Part shown: positions 52,873 to 61,404 of the stretch, piece by piece
Numbering within the stretch: the stretch's first letter is position 1
Layout: each line of letters begins with the position of its first letter
NCBI GenBank assembly: GCA_001296005.1
Contig: LJHR01000015.1
Span: forward strand, 242,485 to 306,484
Direction: 5' to 3'
From: an alpha proteobacterium AAP38
GTDB taxonomy: Bacteria > Pseudomonadota > Alphaproteobacteria > Azospirillales > Azospirillaceae
Length of the DNA stretch: 64,000 nucleotides
Position numbers and translations under genes: made by a program
Notes under the pieces: model-generated
What the model saw: only the letters and a program-made list of their open reading frames with translations
Databases searched by the model: none
What the model was told of the DNA's origin: nothing

Positions 52873-53450
52873 CGCGTTTTCCAGGTGCGGTTGGGGCCTG
52901 TATCAATATGGGTATGGCCGGTCGAAGGGTAATAGGCGGCGCCGCCCCGTTGCATGGTTTTCGCAATTTCGCCCAGGGCCGGGCCGGGCAGGACTGGCAC
53001 CTTGAAATCCATGGCCCGGCCCTGCAGGTGATAGCTTTCGCGGGCGGCATTGGGATTGTCGCGCACCAGATCGGCATTGGTGCCGGGGGAACGGAACCCG
53101 TCCGTCACCTGTACCTCCGTGGAAGGCGGAAGGCCCGTGCGCTGCAACAGGTCGAACATGAAATCCATCAGCAGCGGGTCGATGCGCCCCACCTGCCCCG
53201 TCCGTCGGTCGCGCAGCAGCAGTTCGATCTTCTGCATGGCGCGCGGGTCATAGGCATTGTTGTAGAAATAGACCACATCCGCGCGTTCACCGCTTTTGGC
53301 ATGGAACAGCACGATGCGCCGCACCGCCGGCAGGGGCGGAAGGTCGGGCGGCAACCCTTCCTCATCCTCCGGCCTTGGACCGGATGAGCAGGCGGCGAGT
53401 GGCGACAGGGCGAACAGGGCCAGCAGGGCACGGCGGGAAGGGGGCGTCAT
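52869..53450 (-). CDS. DUF882/M15 family murein peptidase-like lipoprotein
   Basis: A 193-residue YcbK/DUF882 protein of the M15 peptidase fold. The N-terminus has a twin-arginine-like segment and lipobox (SRRALLALFALSPLAACSS). The metal-site motifs are ESYHLQGRAMDFKVP and STGHTHIDTGP. Such proteins are thought to trim peptidoglycan peptides. It overlaps the response regulator gene upstream (ATGA) and the lipoprotein gene downstream (ATGA). The start at 53450 fits both coupling and signal peptide; longer readings do not. Confidence 0.88.
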   Translation of the reverse strand: MTPPSRRALLALFALSPLAACSSGPRPEDEEGLPPDLPPLPAVRRIVLFHAKSGERADVVYFYNNAYDPRAMQKIELLLRDRRTGQVGRIDPLLMDFMFDLLQRTGLPPSTEVQVTDGFRSPGTNADLVRDNPNAARESYHLQGRAMDFKVPVLPGPALGEIAKTMQRGGAAYYPSTGHTHIDTGPNRTWKTR

Positions 53451-54145
53451 GCCGGCAAAGGCTCCAGCGTCAGTCGATAGCCGCCATCCACCCGCAGCAG
53501 CAGGGGATCTTGGCCCAGGCCCGCCCGGATCTTGCGGCGCAGGCGGTAGATATGGGTTTCCAGCGTGTGGGTATCGATGCCGGCGCCATAGCCCCAGACA
53601 TTGTCCAGCAGGTCCTGCCGCGCGGCCATGCCGCCGCAACGGCAGAGATGATCCAGGATCTGCGTTTCCTTTTCCGTCAGGCGGATGGCGGTACCGTCCC
53701 CCCTTTCCAGCCGCTTGGCCGCCGGCAGGAAATGATAGGGGCCGATCCGTACCGACAGGGCGGTCGCCGCCTGCACGATCGCCGCCTGACGCAGCAGCGT
53801 TTTCAGCCGGGCCAGCAGCGTGCCCAGGCGGATCGGCTTGTCCTGATGATCATCCGCCCCCGCCGGCACGCCCATGCCCGCCGGCAGCAACAGGACCAGC
53901 GGCCCCGTCAGGCCGCCTGCCCGCAGCGCCGGGATCAGGCCTTCAGCGGCCAGCACCCCGTCCAGCAGGGCGGCATCGGCGCCATGATCGGCCAGGATGG
54001 CCAGCGCCGCCTCCCCCGTGGCCGCAGGCACGGGCAGCATTCCTTCCTGCTGTGCCAGCTGTTCGGCCAGGGTCTGGCGCAGTGCGGCGTCCGGATCAAT
54101 CAGAAGGATGCGTTTGGGCGCATTGTCCATGACAGCCCCGGTCAT
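53447..54145 (-). CDS. OmpR-type response regulator with atypical receiver
   Basis: A 232-residue winged-helix response regulator. The receiver (RILLIDPDAALRQTLAEQL) keeps the phospho-Asp in AALLDGVLAAEG and the lysine in HQDKPIRLG, but the conserved Thr/Ser position is Leu/Pro (LVLLLPAGM), so signalling may be non-canonical. The DNA-binding domain is intact: RLTEKETQILDHL, DTHTLETHIYRLRRKI, LLRVDGGYRL. There is no histidine kinase adjacent. It is coupled to the fliN-like gene upstream and to the M15 peptidase gene downstream by ATGA overlaps. Confidence 0.88.
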   Translation of the reverse strand: MTGAVMDNAPKRILLIDPDAALRQTLAEQLAQQEGMLPVPAATGEAALAILADHGADAALLDGVLAAEGLIPALRAGGLTGPLVLLLPAGMGVPAGADDHQDKPIRLGTLLARLKTLLRQAAIVQAATALSVRIGPYHFLPAAKRLERGDGTAIRLTEKETQILDHLCRCGGMAARQDLLDNVWGYGAGIDTHTLETHIYRLRRKIRAGLGQDPLLLRVDGGYRLTLEPLPA

Positions 54146-54444
54146 TCACCGGGGCCGGGGCCCAGCGGTTCACGCCCACGGGTGGCCTGGGGCATCAGTT
54201 CCACAATGGTCAGGCCCAGACGGCCATCGACCACCACCAATTCACCCCGCGCCACCATACGGTCATTGACATAGACATCCACCGGGTCGCCCACCACGCG
54301 CTCCAGATCCACCACATCGCCCGCCCCCATGCGCAGAAGCTGGCTGATACGCAGCCGGCGGCGGCCCAGGCGGACCGACACCTGGACCGGTACGGACAGG
54401 ATGGAGGAACGGTCGAGATCGTCGCCGGACATCGGGTCGGGCAT
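54142..54444 (-). CDS. fliN: FliN/SpoA-domain flagellar motor switch protein
   Basis: A 100-residue SpoA domain protein: ILSVPVQVSVRLGRRRLRIS, LLRMGAGDVVDLERVVGDPV, then VDVYVNDRMVARGELVVVDG. This matches FliN, the C-ring component of the flagellar motor, in both length and sequence. No other flagellar gene lies in the window, so it could be the sole FliN or an extra copy. It heads a four-gene chain with a regulator, a murein peptidase-like lipoprotein and an unknown lipoprotein. Confidence 0.85.
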   Translation of the reverse strand: MPDPMSGDDLDRSSILSVPVQVSVRLGRRRLRISQLLRMGAGDVVDLERVVGDPVDVYVNDRMVARGELVVVDGRLGLTIVELMPQATRGREPLGPGPGE

Positions 54445-54538
54445 AGGCAGCAGTTCTTTCCACGGGCGATGGGAAAACTCGTCGCGGCGACTATAGGCTA
54501 TTTCCGCAATGCGGGGAAAGCCTTGCCCGCATTTTCAG

Positions 54539-54609
54539 CTTCGGCGGCATGGGCCGCCGCCGCGCCAGTCGGCGCGGATACTAACGGTCAAGATTTTGAC
54601 CGTTAGTAT
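54539..54609 (-). repeat. Palindromic intergenic repeat, copy F (head only)
   Basis: On the minus strand this begins in the stop codon of the protease gene with a perfect 14-bp hairpin (ATACTAACGGTCAA / TTGACCGTTAGTAT, loop 4). It continues with a GC-rich segment resembling the core start (GCGCCGACTGGCGCGG, GGCCCATGCCGCCG). The tail is missing. Confidence 0.6.
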
Positions 54610-55349
54610 TAGGGTGCAGAAAGCGCCTTGATGGCGCTGTCCAGCCCGTCGGGCCAGATGGCCAGATTGCCGGCCTGGGCGGTAATGCCGACATTCACGC
54701 CGCCCACCCGCCATTGCCCATCGGTGTGGACCAGCAGAGGCCCGCCGCTGGTGCCCCGGCTGGCCGAACAGGAATGGAAGATCAGCATTCCACCCGGTCC
54801 CGCCGGTTTGCCTTGTGCCGTTACTGCACAATCCCGGTCGGCCATCAGCAGATGCACACGATCCTGGCTGAACCCGGCCAGGGCCACGCTGTCGCCGGCT
54901 GCGGCGGCGCGGGGGGCGGGGGCCAGGACGGGGACATCCGCCGGCCCCGACAGGCGCAGAAGGGCCCAGTCATGGCGCACACTCTCCCCCGGCTTCGTCC
55001 CATCATAGGCGGCGGGGACGTGCAGGACATCGACCGTCAGGTGGGTCTTGTAATCCCCCCGCTCATATCCCAACAGCACATGCAGTGACCCTGCCTGTAG
55101 CAAGCGGCGGGTGCGGGGATTGTAAAGGCAATGGGCGGCGGTCAGCACCAGACGGGGGCCGATCACGGTGCCGGTGCATTTGCCGCCGATATTGGTCTGT
55201 ACCCGCGCGATGCTGTTCCAGGGCGGGCCGGTAATATCGACAATCTGGCGGCTGTCATCTGCCGCAACGCCTGGCGCACGCGTCTGCTGTGCCGAACCTG
55301 GAATGGTCAGCGTGGCGAAGGTCAGGATCAGGGCCGTCAGGTGGCGCAT
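54609..55349 (-). CDS. Secreted trypsin-like serine protease
   Basis: A 246-residue S1-family protease with a Sec signal (MRHLTALILTFATLTIPGSA). Catalytic residues: His in VLTAAHCLYNP, Asp in VRHDWALLRL and Ser in SCSASRGTSGGPLLVH. Cys pairs around KCTGT/AAHC and RDCAV/HSCSAS fit S1 disulfides. It should be exported to the periplasm or outside. A 41-codon membrane protein gene precedes it by 5 bp, and a hairpin repeat begins at its stop. Confidence 0.92.
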   Translation of the reverse strand: MRHLTALILTFATLTIPGSAQQTRAPGVAADDSRQIVDITGPPWNSIARVQTNIGGKCTGTVIGPRLVLTAAHCLYNPRTRRLLQAGSLHVLLGYERGDYKTHLTVDVLHVPAAYDGTKPGESVRHDWALLRLSGPADVPVLAPAPRAAAAGDSVALAGFSQDRVHLLMADRDCAVTAQGKPAGPGGMLIFHSCSASRGTSGGPLLVHTDGQWRVGGVNVGITAQAGNLAIWPDGLDSAIKALSAP

Positions 55350-55354
55350 GGGGA

Positions 55355-55480
55355 TCAGAAGGGGCTGCTGTCCCCGCCGCCGGGATCACCACCGGCCAGG
55401 AACATCCAGATGGCGTAATAGAAGACACCGGCAAAGGGCAGGCCAACCAGCATGCCCAGCAGCATATAAACAACATACAT
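55355..55480 (-). CDS. Small membrane protein (41 aa) upstream of the protease
   Basis: A 41-codon ORF beginning MYVVYMLLGMLVGLPFAGVF and continuing as a hydrophobic stretch to MFLAGG, with a short Gly/Asp/Ser tail. It is 5 bp ahead of the protease start in the same direction, so co-translation is likely. AGGTG lies before the ATG. I do not know the family. A longer in-frame reading upstream lacks similarity and membrane character. Confidence 0.55.
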   Translation of the reverse strand: MYVVYMLLGMLVGLPFAGVFYYAIWMFLAGGDPGGGDSSPF

Positions 55481-55633
55481 GACGCACCTGTATAAAAGCG
55501 GCTGCGCGGATAAGGGAATGGCCGCCCGGTCATCGGCACGGCCACCCTTCACTGCTACGCCCCGTTCTGCCCCCTGTCGCGGGACAAAACGACGCGGTTG
55601 TCGCGGCTTTTTTGTTCCCATCTGGCGATGGTG

Positions 55634-56752
55634 TCACCCGATCCAGTCCAGCGTGCTGTTCGACAGCTGGGCCAGACGGCCCTGGTCGGCGCCAATATGC
55701 AGGAAATGCAGCAGCGGGTTCATGCCGCTGGCCCCGACATCGTCATTGGTCTCCAGATAGGCGCGGGTATTGAAATAGGCCGACGGGTCGCGCCCTTCCT
55801 TCCAGCCGTAATTGCTGTAATGCGACCAGGCCGTGGTCTGCCCGCGCGCCACGGCGGCGGCCACATCCCTGTTGTTGGCCAGATAATAGTCCGTGTCGAA
55901 CAGGGCATTGGGATCACGCCCCTCCCGTTCCCCGAACTGGCGGAAATGTTCCAGGCCGCTGGCGATGCTGCCATTGCGGACGGCATTGGCCACGTCGGCA
56001 TTCATTGACAGATACAGCTTCTCGTCAAAGCCGGTGCGGGCTGTGCCGGGCGTGGGCAGGCTGTTGACCAGCACATCCAGGCCGAACACCACCAGTTCGA
56101 CCCCGGTCAGGGTGTCGACGCCATCGCCATTCACGCTGCTGACGGTAATGCCGCCATTGGCGTCCCGGATATAGGCATGGTCACCGCCGATGAAGCCCAG
56201 GCGCCCTTCATAACGGACCACATCCAGCCCATCATTGCCGAAGATACGGTCATCGCCGGCCCCGCCGATGATGACATCGTCACCGATGCCGCCGGCCAGG
56301 TCATCATTGCCGGCCCCGCCATAGAGCGTGTCATTGCCGGACCCGCCGGACAGCAGGTCGTTGCCGTCACCGCCCTCCAGGACATCATCGCCGCCATTGC
56401 CCAGCAGCGTGTCATTGCCGACCATGCCCTTGATGACATTGTTCAGGGCGTTGCCCGCGATGGTGTTGTCCATACGGTTGCCGATGCCGATCAGGGCGCC
56501 GGCACTGGCCGGGTTGGGCTGATGCCCGCGCGTGGCATAGTCCAGGACCAGATCCTCCACAAAGTCGGGGAGGACGTAGTCGATATGGGTGACCACCACA
56601 TCGTGGCCACCATCCTGCAGCTCCCGCACCATGGTGCCGTAATGCAGGACATCATAGATATCGTCACCGGCGCCGCCGGCCAGCGTGTCGCGCGGCGACT
56701 GGGAAAGCAGCGTATCATCGTTGGGCGTACCCGCCCGCAAGCTACCAGACAT
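55634..56752 (-). CDS. RTX calcium-binding protein with C-terminal tandem repeats
   Basis: A 372-residue protein. It has no Sec signal; residues 111-175 are RTX nonapeptide repeats ([19 protein letters not shown] and onward) that bind calcium outside the cell and suggest type I secretion. After a linker ([12 protein letters not shown]) the C-terminus holds three tandem repeats of about 40 residues built on YLxxNxDVA...HY/HF...G...EGRDP, seen as [17 protein letters not shown] and [14 protein letters not shown]. No type I secretion genes are nearby. GAGAG precedes the ATG at 56752. The function could be adhesion or a surface-layer-associated role. Confidence 0.87.
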   Translation of the reverse strand: MSGSLRAGTPNDDTLLSQSPRDTLAGGAGDDIYDVLHYGTMVRELQDGGHDVVVTHIDYVLPDFVEDLVLDYATRGHQPNPASAGALIGIGNRMDNTIAGNALNNVIKGMVGNDTLLGNGGDDVLEGGDGNDLLSGGSGNDTLYGGAGNDDLAGGIGDDVIIGGAGDDRIFGNDGLDVVRYEGRLGFIGGDHAYIRDANGGITVSSVNGDGVDTLTGVELVVFGLDVLVNSLPTPGTARTGFDEKLYLSMNADVANAVRNGSIASGLEHFRQFGEREGRDPNALFDTDYYLANNRDVAAAVARGQTTAWSHYSNYGWKEGRDPSAYFNTRAYLETNDDVGASGMNPLLHFLHIGADQGRLAQLSNSTLDWIG

Positions 56753-57123
56753 TTTCTCTCGATCCACAAAGGATGGTTGCCGCCCCTGCATTTGGATTTA
56801 CCCGCCCGATCATGGCTTCGCCGTGACCGGCCTGGGGCCGATCCGTGAATTCATATCCGTTTTGGCTAGTCCATTCGGGGTTGGGATTTCGACAACCAAG
56901 TAACGCCCCTGGCCGGCACTTATAGGGGCAAGATTGTAACAGGGCAAAGGCCGCCCGAGACCGGTGGCATGGGGCCACTGGGCGGGTGTTACTTGCAAAT
57001 CTGTAAACAATGGAGCCGGAGCAGGACAAAATCGCGACGGTGATGGGGGAAAAGCTGGATGATCGGCCTTGGTGGCCCCATTCTCCCGGCCCGAAGTGGC
57101 CCCGTCATCTGTCCGCACCCCAA
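56753..57123. other. Intergenic region between the RTX gene and tRNA-Ala
   Basis: About 370 bp without a plausible coding region; ORFs here are short and overlap the tRNA or have poor composition. It should contain the RTX gene promoter (minus strand). I see no clear repeat or conserved element. Confidence 0.5.
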
Positions 57124-57157
57124 AACGACAAAGGCCCCGCCGTCACCGGCAGGGCCT
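57124..57157 (-). terminator. Terminator of tRNA-Ala (GGC)
   Basis: On the minus strand AGGCCCTGCCG pairs with CGGCGGGGCCT (one mismatch, GTGA loop), followed by TTGTCGTTTT. It starts 8 bp after the tRNA CCA end. Confidence 0.7.
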
Positions 57158-57164
57158 CTGAATT

Positions 57165-57240
<76 letters not shown>

Positions 57241-57356
57241 GAAACTTGTACGCGGCGTCTGGGTGACCGTCGCGGTGGGCGGCTTTATGGACAAAAGCGG
57301 GCGCGGATGCAAGCCCCTTGATCAGCGATCCGGGCAAGGCAGGCATGTGAAGGGCC

Positions 57357-57692
57357 TCAAGCCTCGCCGCCGTCGGGACCCCAGAAAATGGCCCAGCAGG
57401 TGAAATCATTGCTGAAGCCGGTGAACCGGTGTTCCACCCCGGCTTCTACAAAGATCAGATCGCCGGGGCCAAAAGCCTGTGTCTGCCCCGCCTTTTCGAA
57501 GGTGCCGGTGCCGGTAACGACAACATACAGCTCATCCTGCTTATGCGGTCCCTGCTCGTCCAGGTTCTGCGGGGCATAGAGCCCGGCCTTCATGCTGCCA
57601 TGGCGGATCATGTACTCGAACCGCTGAATACCGGTCCGGCCCGCGATGGCGGCCATGGCGCTCGCGGGGGTGAACAGAAAGGGCGGGGTCAT
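57357..57692 (-). CDS. Small cupin-domain protein
   Basis: A 111-residue single cupin. Metal-site motifs are GPHKQDELYVVVTGTGTFEKAG (motif 1) and GDLIFVEAGVEHRFTGF (motif 2, with the second His). It looks like a stand-alone ligand-binding or small-molecule enzyme. No partner is adjacent and no substrate is evident. Confidence 0.87.
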   Translation of the reverse strand: MTPPFLFTPASAMAAIAGRTGIQRFEYMIRHGSMKAGLYAPQNLDEQGPHKQDELYVVVTGTGTFEKAGQTQAFGPGDLIFVEAGVEHRFTGFSNDFTCWAIFWGPDGGEA

Positions 57693-57779
57693 GCGGGCAC
57701 GCTCCGGCAGGCGATAGCCCGTTCAGCGAACAACATCGCAATGTCTCCCGCCAAGTCCCTGAATTGTCCCTGCCACATG

Positions 57780-57809
57780 AAAAACCCCGCCGGCGGCACC
57801 GGCGGGGTT
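57780..57809 (-). terminator. Rho-independent terminator of bactofilin
   Basis: On the minus strand AACCCCGCCGG pairs with CCGGCGGGGTT and runs into TTTTT. It lies about 30 bp after the bactofilin stop. Confidence 0.8.
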
Positions 57810-57837
57810 CTCATCAACAAGGAGGGAGGGGAGGGTA

Positions 57838-58617
57838 TCAGCCCACCGCTTCCTCGTCCTCGGCGTCGGCCACCGGGGCGGCGGCGACCTGTACCGGGGC
57901 CGGCTGCGGGGCCGGGGCGGCGGCCTTGGGTGCGGGTACTGCGGCATCGACGCCCAGCACCTGGATGGTGCCCGACAGCTGTCCGCCATTTTCCACTTCC
58001 AGCGTGCCGTAGCGGATATTGCCCGTGATGCGGCCTGTGGAGCGGACCTTCAGGGTGCCGCGCACGGTAATGTCGCCTTCGAAGCGGCCACCGATATCGG
58101 CCTCGTCAATCTCCACCGAGCCCTTGAACAGACCGGTATCGGTGATCTCCACGACATGGCCGTCGCGCAGCTTGGCCTCAACGGTGCCTTCGACGACCAG
58201 CACGTCGCAGGCGGCGATCTCGCCCGACAGGCTGATATCGCGGCCCACGATCAGCTTGCGCATCTCCGCCGTGGCGGGGCTGTTGCCTTCCACGCCGGTG
58301 GGGGCGACACGCTTGGGCGGGCTGTTGGGAATATCGACGACGCGGCGCGGGATCTCCGTCTTCAGCGACGGGGCGGCAGAAGAAAGCGGGCCGCCGGGCG
58401 GGGTGGAGAAAGGCGTGTTCATCGTCGTCCTCGGGCTGGTTTCGGAACCGGTATCGGTGCTGGGTTCAACAATGGCGGAAGGAGTGGCCGCCGCCGGCTC
58501 CGCCGGGCGGAATCCGGCAGCGCTCCCACCCGCATCGGTCGGCGGTGCGGGCGGCACCGGCGGTTCGGGCGGGGTGGGCGTGGCCGGGGCCACGGGCGGT
58601 CTCTGGCGTCGGAACAT
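57838..58617 (-). CDS. Bactofilin (polymer-forming cytoskeletal protein)
   Basis: A 259-residue bactofilin. A Pro/Ala-rich N-terminal arm precedes the DUF583 beta-helix core: LIVGRDISLSGEIAACDVLV, EGTVEAKLRDGHVVEITDTG, EIDEADIGGRFEGDITVRGT and RITGNIRYGTLEVENGGQLS. The C-terminal tail is Ala/Pro-rich and acidic. Bactofilins form nucleotide-free filaments that localise cell-wall enzymes. I chose the ATG at 58617, which has AGGGGG before it, over the upstream ATG. A strong terminator follows. Confidence 0.92.
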   Translation of the reverse strand: MFRRQRPPVAPATPTPPEPPVPPAPPTDAGGSAAGFRPAEPAAATPSAIVEPSTDTGSETSPRTTMNTPFSTPPGGPLSSAAPSLKTEIPRRVVDIPNSPPKRVAPTGVEGNSPATAEMRKLIVGRDISLSGEIAACDVLVVEGTVEAKLRDGHVVEITDTGLFKGSVEIDEADIGGRFEGDITVRGTLKVRSTGRITGNIRYGTLEVENGGQLSGTIQVLGVDAAVPAPKAAAPAPQPAPVQVAAAPVADAEDEEAVG

Positions 58618-58657
58618 GTTGTCTTGCCCCCTGTATCTCATCGGCTAAAGGCGGGGT

Positions 58658-59338
58658 TCACACAGATGCTGCAACCGGAAGATCACGCCGCATCCCTTCG
58701 ACAAGATGGGCCATGAACGCCGCCGCCAGCACGGGCACCAGCAGATTGACGAGTGGAAGCGACGAAAGAAAGGCGATAATGACGCCCGCCGCAAAAAGTC
58801 CCATCCGCCGCTCGCTGCGCAGAAATTTCACCCCCATCGGGGTAAGCCGGCGGACGGCCACCAGCTCGAAATATTCCCGCCCAATCAGGTAACCGTTCAC
58901 CAGGAACCAGACGAACAGGTTGACCACGGGCACGAAATAGAAGGGCAGGGCCAGCAGGTTGACCAGCACCACCAGGCCTAAGAACTTCAGCCCTTCCAGC
59001 ACGGAGCGCCAGACGGGGATGCGCCGCGGTGGAGGCAGATGCGGGTAATGGCGGCGTTCCACGGCATCGACGATCCCATCCAGCATGGTGGAGGAAACGA
59101 CGACCATCACGGCGGGAAACATCAGCCAGGCCAGCACCAGCCCCGCCACCCCGCCCAGCAGGTCGATACCCGTTTCCACCCAGCCGATATCGAACAGGGA
59201 TGTATGGGTCAAAAGCCAGCCGAACCCGGTCAGCAGGACCGTAAACAGCGCAATCGTACCAAGGGCGGCGAAGATCAGGACGCGGGTAAAGGCGGGGTCG
59301 GGCAATTGCCCTACAGCGCGCGACAATTCCCGGATCAT
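58658..59338 (-). CDS. EI24/CysZ-like membrane protein
   Basis: A 226-residue protein with about four to five membrane segments (FTRVLIFAALGTIALFTVLL, GLVLAWLMFPAVMVVVSSTM, GLVVLVNLLALPFYFVPVV). The loops LDGIVDAVERRHYPHLP and VNGYLIGREYFELVAVRRL are typical of the EI24/CysZ family. CysZ carries sulfate in E. coli, but many alphaproteobacterial members are uncharacterised. It is divergent from adenosine kinase. The start at 59338 begins MIRELSRAVGQLPDPAF; the longer reading is unlikely. Confidence 0.87.
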   Translation of the reverse strand: MIRELSRAVGQLPDPAFTRVLIFAALGTIALFTVLLTGFGWLLTHTSLFDIGWVETGIDLLGGVAGLVLAWLMFPAVMVVVSSTMLDGIVDAVERRHYPHLPPPRRIPVWRSVLEGLKFLGLVVLVNLLALPFYFVPVVNLFVWFLVNGYLIGREYFELVAVRRLTPMGVKFLRSERRMGLFAAGVIIAFLSSLPLVNLLVPVLAAAFMAHLVEGMRRDLPVAASV

Positions 59339-59466
59339 GTTATGGACTCCCCAATCGCTCGCACCTATGCACCAGCACCATCCATATGGGGATGCATGGG
59401 CACTTGCCGCAAGACGCGGTCTGCCTATACTCCGCGCCAATTCTGATCGTTTTGTGGAGGCCATTC

Positions 59467-60453
59467 GTGGCGGCTGTTTATGATGTGGTGGGTCTGGGTA
59501 ACGCGATCGTGGACGTGATCGCCAAGGCCGACGAAGAGTTTCTGACCGCCAATGGCCTGGTGAAGAACGCCATGCGCCTGATCAGCGCCGAAGAGGCTGA
59601 TGATCTTTATGCCAAGATGGGTCCGGGTCTGGAAATGTCGGGCGGGTCTGCGGGCAACACCATGGCGGCCCTGGCGTCGCTGGGCGGCAAGGGCGTGTTC
59701 GTGGGCAAGGTCGCCCATGATCAGCTGGGCAAGGTCTATCGCCATGACATCCGCGCCGCCGGCGTGGTGTTCGACACGCCCGACCTGACCGACGGCAAGC
59801 CCACCGGTTCCTGCCTGATCCTGGTGACGCCCGACGGGCACCGCACCATGAACACCTTCCTGGGTGCCTGCCTGGACCTGACGCCCGACGACATCGATCC
59901 GGCGGTGATCAAATCCTCGAAGGTCGTTTACATGGAGGGCTATCTGTGGGACCCGCCGGCGGCCAAGCAGGCCTTCCTGAAGGCAGCCGCCCTGGCGCAT
60001 GAGGCGGGGCAGAAGGTGGCTTTGTCACTGTCCGACCCGTTCTGCGTGAACCGTCACCTGGACAGTTTCCGCGATCTGGTGAAGAACCATGTCGACATCC
60101 TGTTCGCGAATGAGAGCGAGATCGTCGCCCTGTTCGGTGGCGATTTCGACAGTGCGGCCGCCGAGGCACGCAAACATGTGGAAGTGGCCGTCCTGACGCG
60201 GGGTGAGCAGGGGGCGACCGTCCTCGTGGGCGGGGAGACCTATTCGGTTCCCGCCGAGAAAGTGTCCCAGGTCGTGGACACCACGGGCGCGGGCGACCTG
60301 TTCGCCGCCGGCTTCCTCTATGGCTACACCCAGGGCCGCAGCCCGTCCGACTGCGCGCGCCTGGGTGCCATCTGTGCGGGTGAGATCATCACCCATTACG
60401 GTGCGCGGTCGGAGGTCAATCTGGCCGAGCTGGCGGCGTCCAAGGGGCTGTGA
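59467..60453 (+). CDS. PfkB-family adenosine kinase
   Basis: A 328-residue ribokinase-fold enzyme starting at GTG, with GGAGG 5-7 nt before it (AVYDVVGLGNAIVDVIA). The adenosine-kinase-like N-terminus has EMSGGSAGNTMAALASLGGK; the catalytic base and anion hole are VDTTGAGDLFAAGFLYG; the nucleotide site has ANESEIVALFG. It likely phosphorylates adenosine to AMP (or a related nucleoside). This is a common lone gene in alphaproteobacteria. A nested palindrome follows its stop. Confidence 0.92.
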   Translation: MAAVYDVVGLGNAIVDVIAKADEEFLTANGLVKNAMRLISAEEADDLYAKMGPGLEMSGGSAGNTMAALASLGGKGVFVGKVAHDQLGKVYRHDIRAAGVVFDTPDLTDGKPTGSCLILVTPDGHRTMNTFLGACLDLTPDDIDPAVIKSSKVVYMEGYLWDPPAAKQAFLKAAALAHEAGQKVALSLSDPFCVNRHLDSFRDLVKNHVDILFANESEIVALFGGDFDSAAAEARKHVEVAVLTRGEQGATVLVGGETYSVPAEKVSQVVDTTGAGDLFAAGFLYGYTQGRSPSDCARLGAICAGEIITHYGARSEVNLAELAASKGL

Positions 60454-60461
60454 TCGGCACC

Positions 60462-60532
60462 GTCGCATGCGCTGGCCCTTATGCGACCTACGAATAGCCG
60501 TAGGTCGCATAAGGGCGAAGCCCGCATGCGAC
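60462..60532. repeat. Nested perfect palindromes after the adenosine kinase gene
   Basis: An outer pair GTCGCATGCG (60462-60471) / CGCATGCGAC (60523-60532) encloses an inner 17-bp perfect inverted repeat CCCTTATGCGACCTACG / CGTAGGTCGCATAAGGG (60476-60492 and 60499-60515) with a 6-nt loop. The string TGCGAC recurs within both. It fills the space between two convergent genes. It may be a bidirectional terminator or a different repeat family; the sequence is unlike the GC-rich family. Confidence 0.7.
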
Positions 60533-60537
60533 AGGCA

Positions 60538-61404
60538 TTACCGCCTTAACCCGCGACAAAGATCCAGATATTCGGGATGGTCGGGCGTCAGCCAGCCATG
60601 GCGGATCAGGAAATCGATCACCGTCAGGTTGACGTTGAATTTCCAATCGTCGCTGTCGCGCACGCTGTGCGCCACGCGGGCGATGGGCCACAGCTCGAAC
60701 CGCTCCACCTCGCCATCGGTGTTGCGAGGCACGAAGTCGGGCGGCAGTTCCAGATCATACAGAAACAGGACATCAGGCTTCAGCCCCTTGTCCTGTTCCA
60801 TCAGATAGGTGATGGCCCCTACCGGAACCGCGCGCAGCGCCTGTTCCGCCGAAAGCCCCGCCTCTTCCCAGGCTTCCTTGATCAGATTGTCGGACAGGCT
60901 CAACCCCGCCGGCTGTCCGCCCGCCACCAGATTATCGTACTGGCCCGGCGCGACGCCCCGGTCCATGGCGCGCTTGCCCACCCACAGGTGGATGCCATCC
61001 GGCTTGCGCACGAAGCCGTTGACGTGCAGGCCATAGGCCGTGACCCCGAAGAACGGGATGGCCGCGCGGTCCAGCTCCATCAGGGCGGGATGGCCCCAGC
61101 CACCGGAGACTGTGTACATTTCCCGGCGCAGTTTCGGGATGGTCCCTTCCGCAACCAGCCGGTCCAGAGCGGCGGCCACCGCCCGCGTGCGCGACGCCGC
61201 ATCGGTCAGGCCGGGATGCAGGCTGATCCCGCCTGCATCGGGGATGAAGGGCAGGCCCAGGCCCAGCAGCCGTTCCATGAAGCCAACCCGCACCTGCCCC
61301 ACCGTGACACCAGCGATGGAGAAGGGCCGGAAGCCCGACAGGTCGTGGCGGTTGCAGGCCCGGATATGGCGCAGGAAGCCTTGTGTCAGGGCAGGATCAA
61401 CCAT
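60538..61404 (-). CDS. Nudix hydrolase with DUF4743 (thiamine-pyrophosphokinase-like)
   Basis: A 288-residue protein. The N-terminal DUF4743 region (RHIRACNRHDLSGFRPFSI) precedes a Nudix fold with the box GGQPAGLSLSDNLIKEAWEE followed by AGLS. The EAWEEAGL half carries the metal-binding glutamates, while the first glutamate of the standard box is replaced by Ser/Leu. This domain pairing occurs in Nudix enzymes near thiamine or nucleotide clean-up. It overlaps the MFS gene by 4 bp, so they are co-expressed. Confidence 0.87.
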   Translation of the reverse strand: MVDPALTQGFLRHIRACNRHDLSGFRPFSIAGVTVGQVRVGFMERLLGLGLPFIPDAGGISLHPGLTDAASRTRAVAAALDRLVAEGTIPKLRREMYTVSGGWGHPALMELDRAAIPFFGVTAYGLHVNGFVRKPDGIHLWVGKRAMDRGVAPGQYDNLVAGGQPAGLSLSDNLIKEAWEEAGLSAEQALRAVPVGAITYLMEQDKGLKPDVLFLYDLELPPDFVPRNTDGEVERFELWPIARVAHSVRDSDDWKFNVNLTVIDFLIRHGWLTPDHPEYLDLCRGLRR

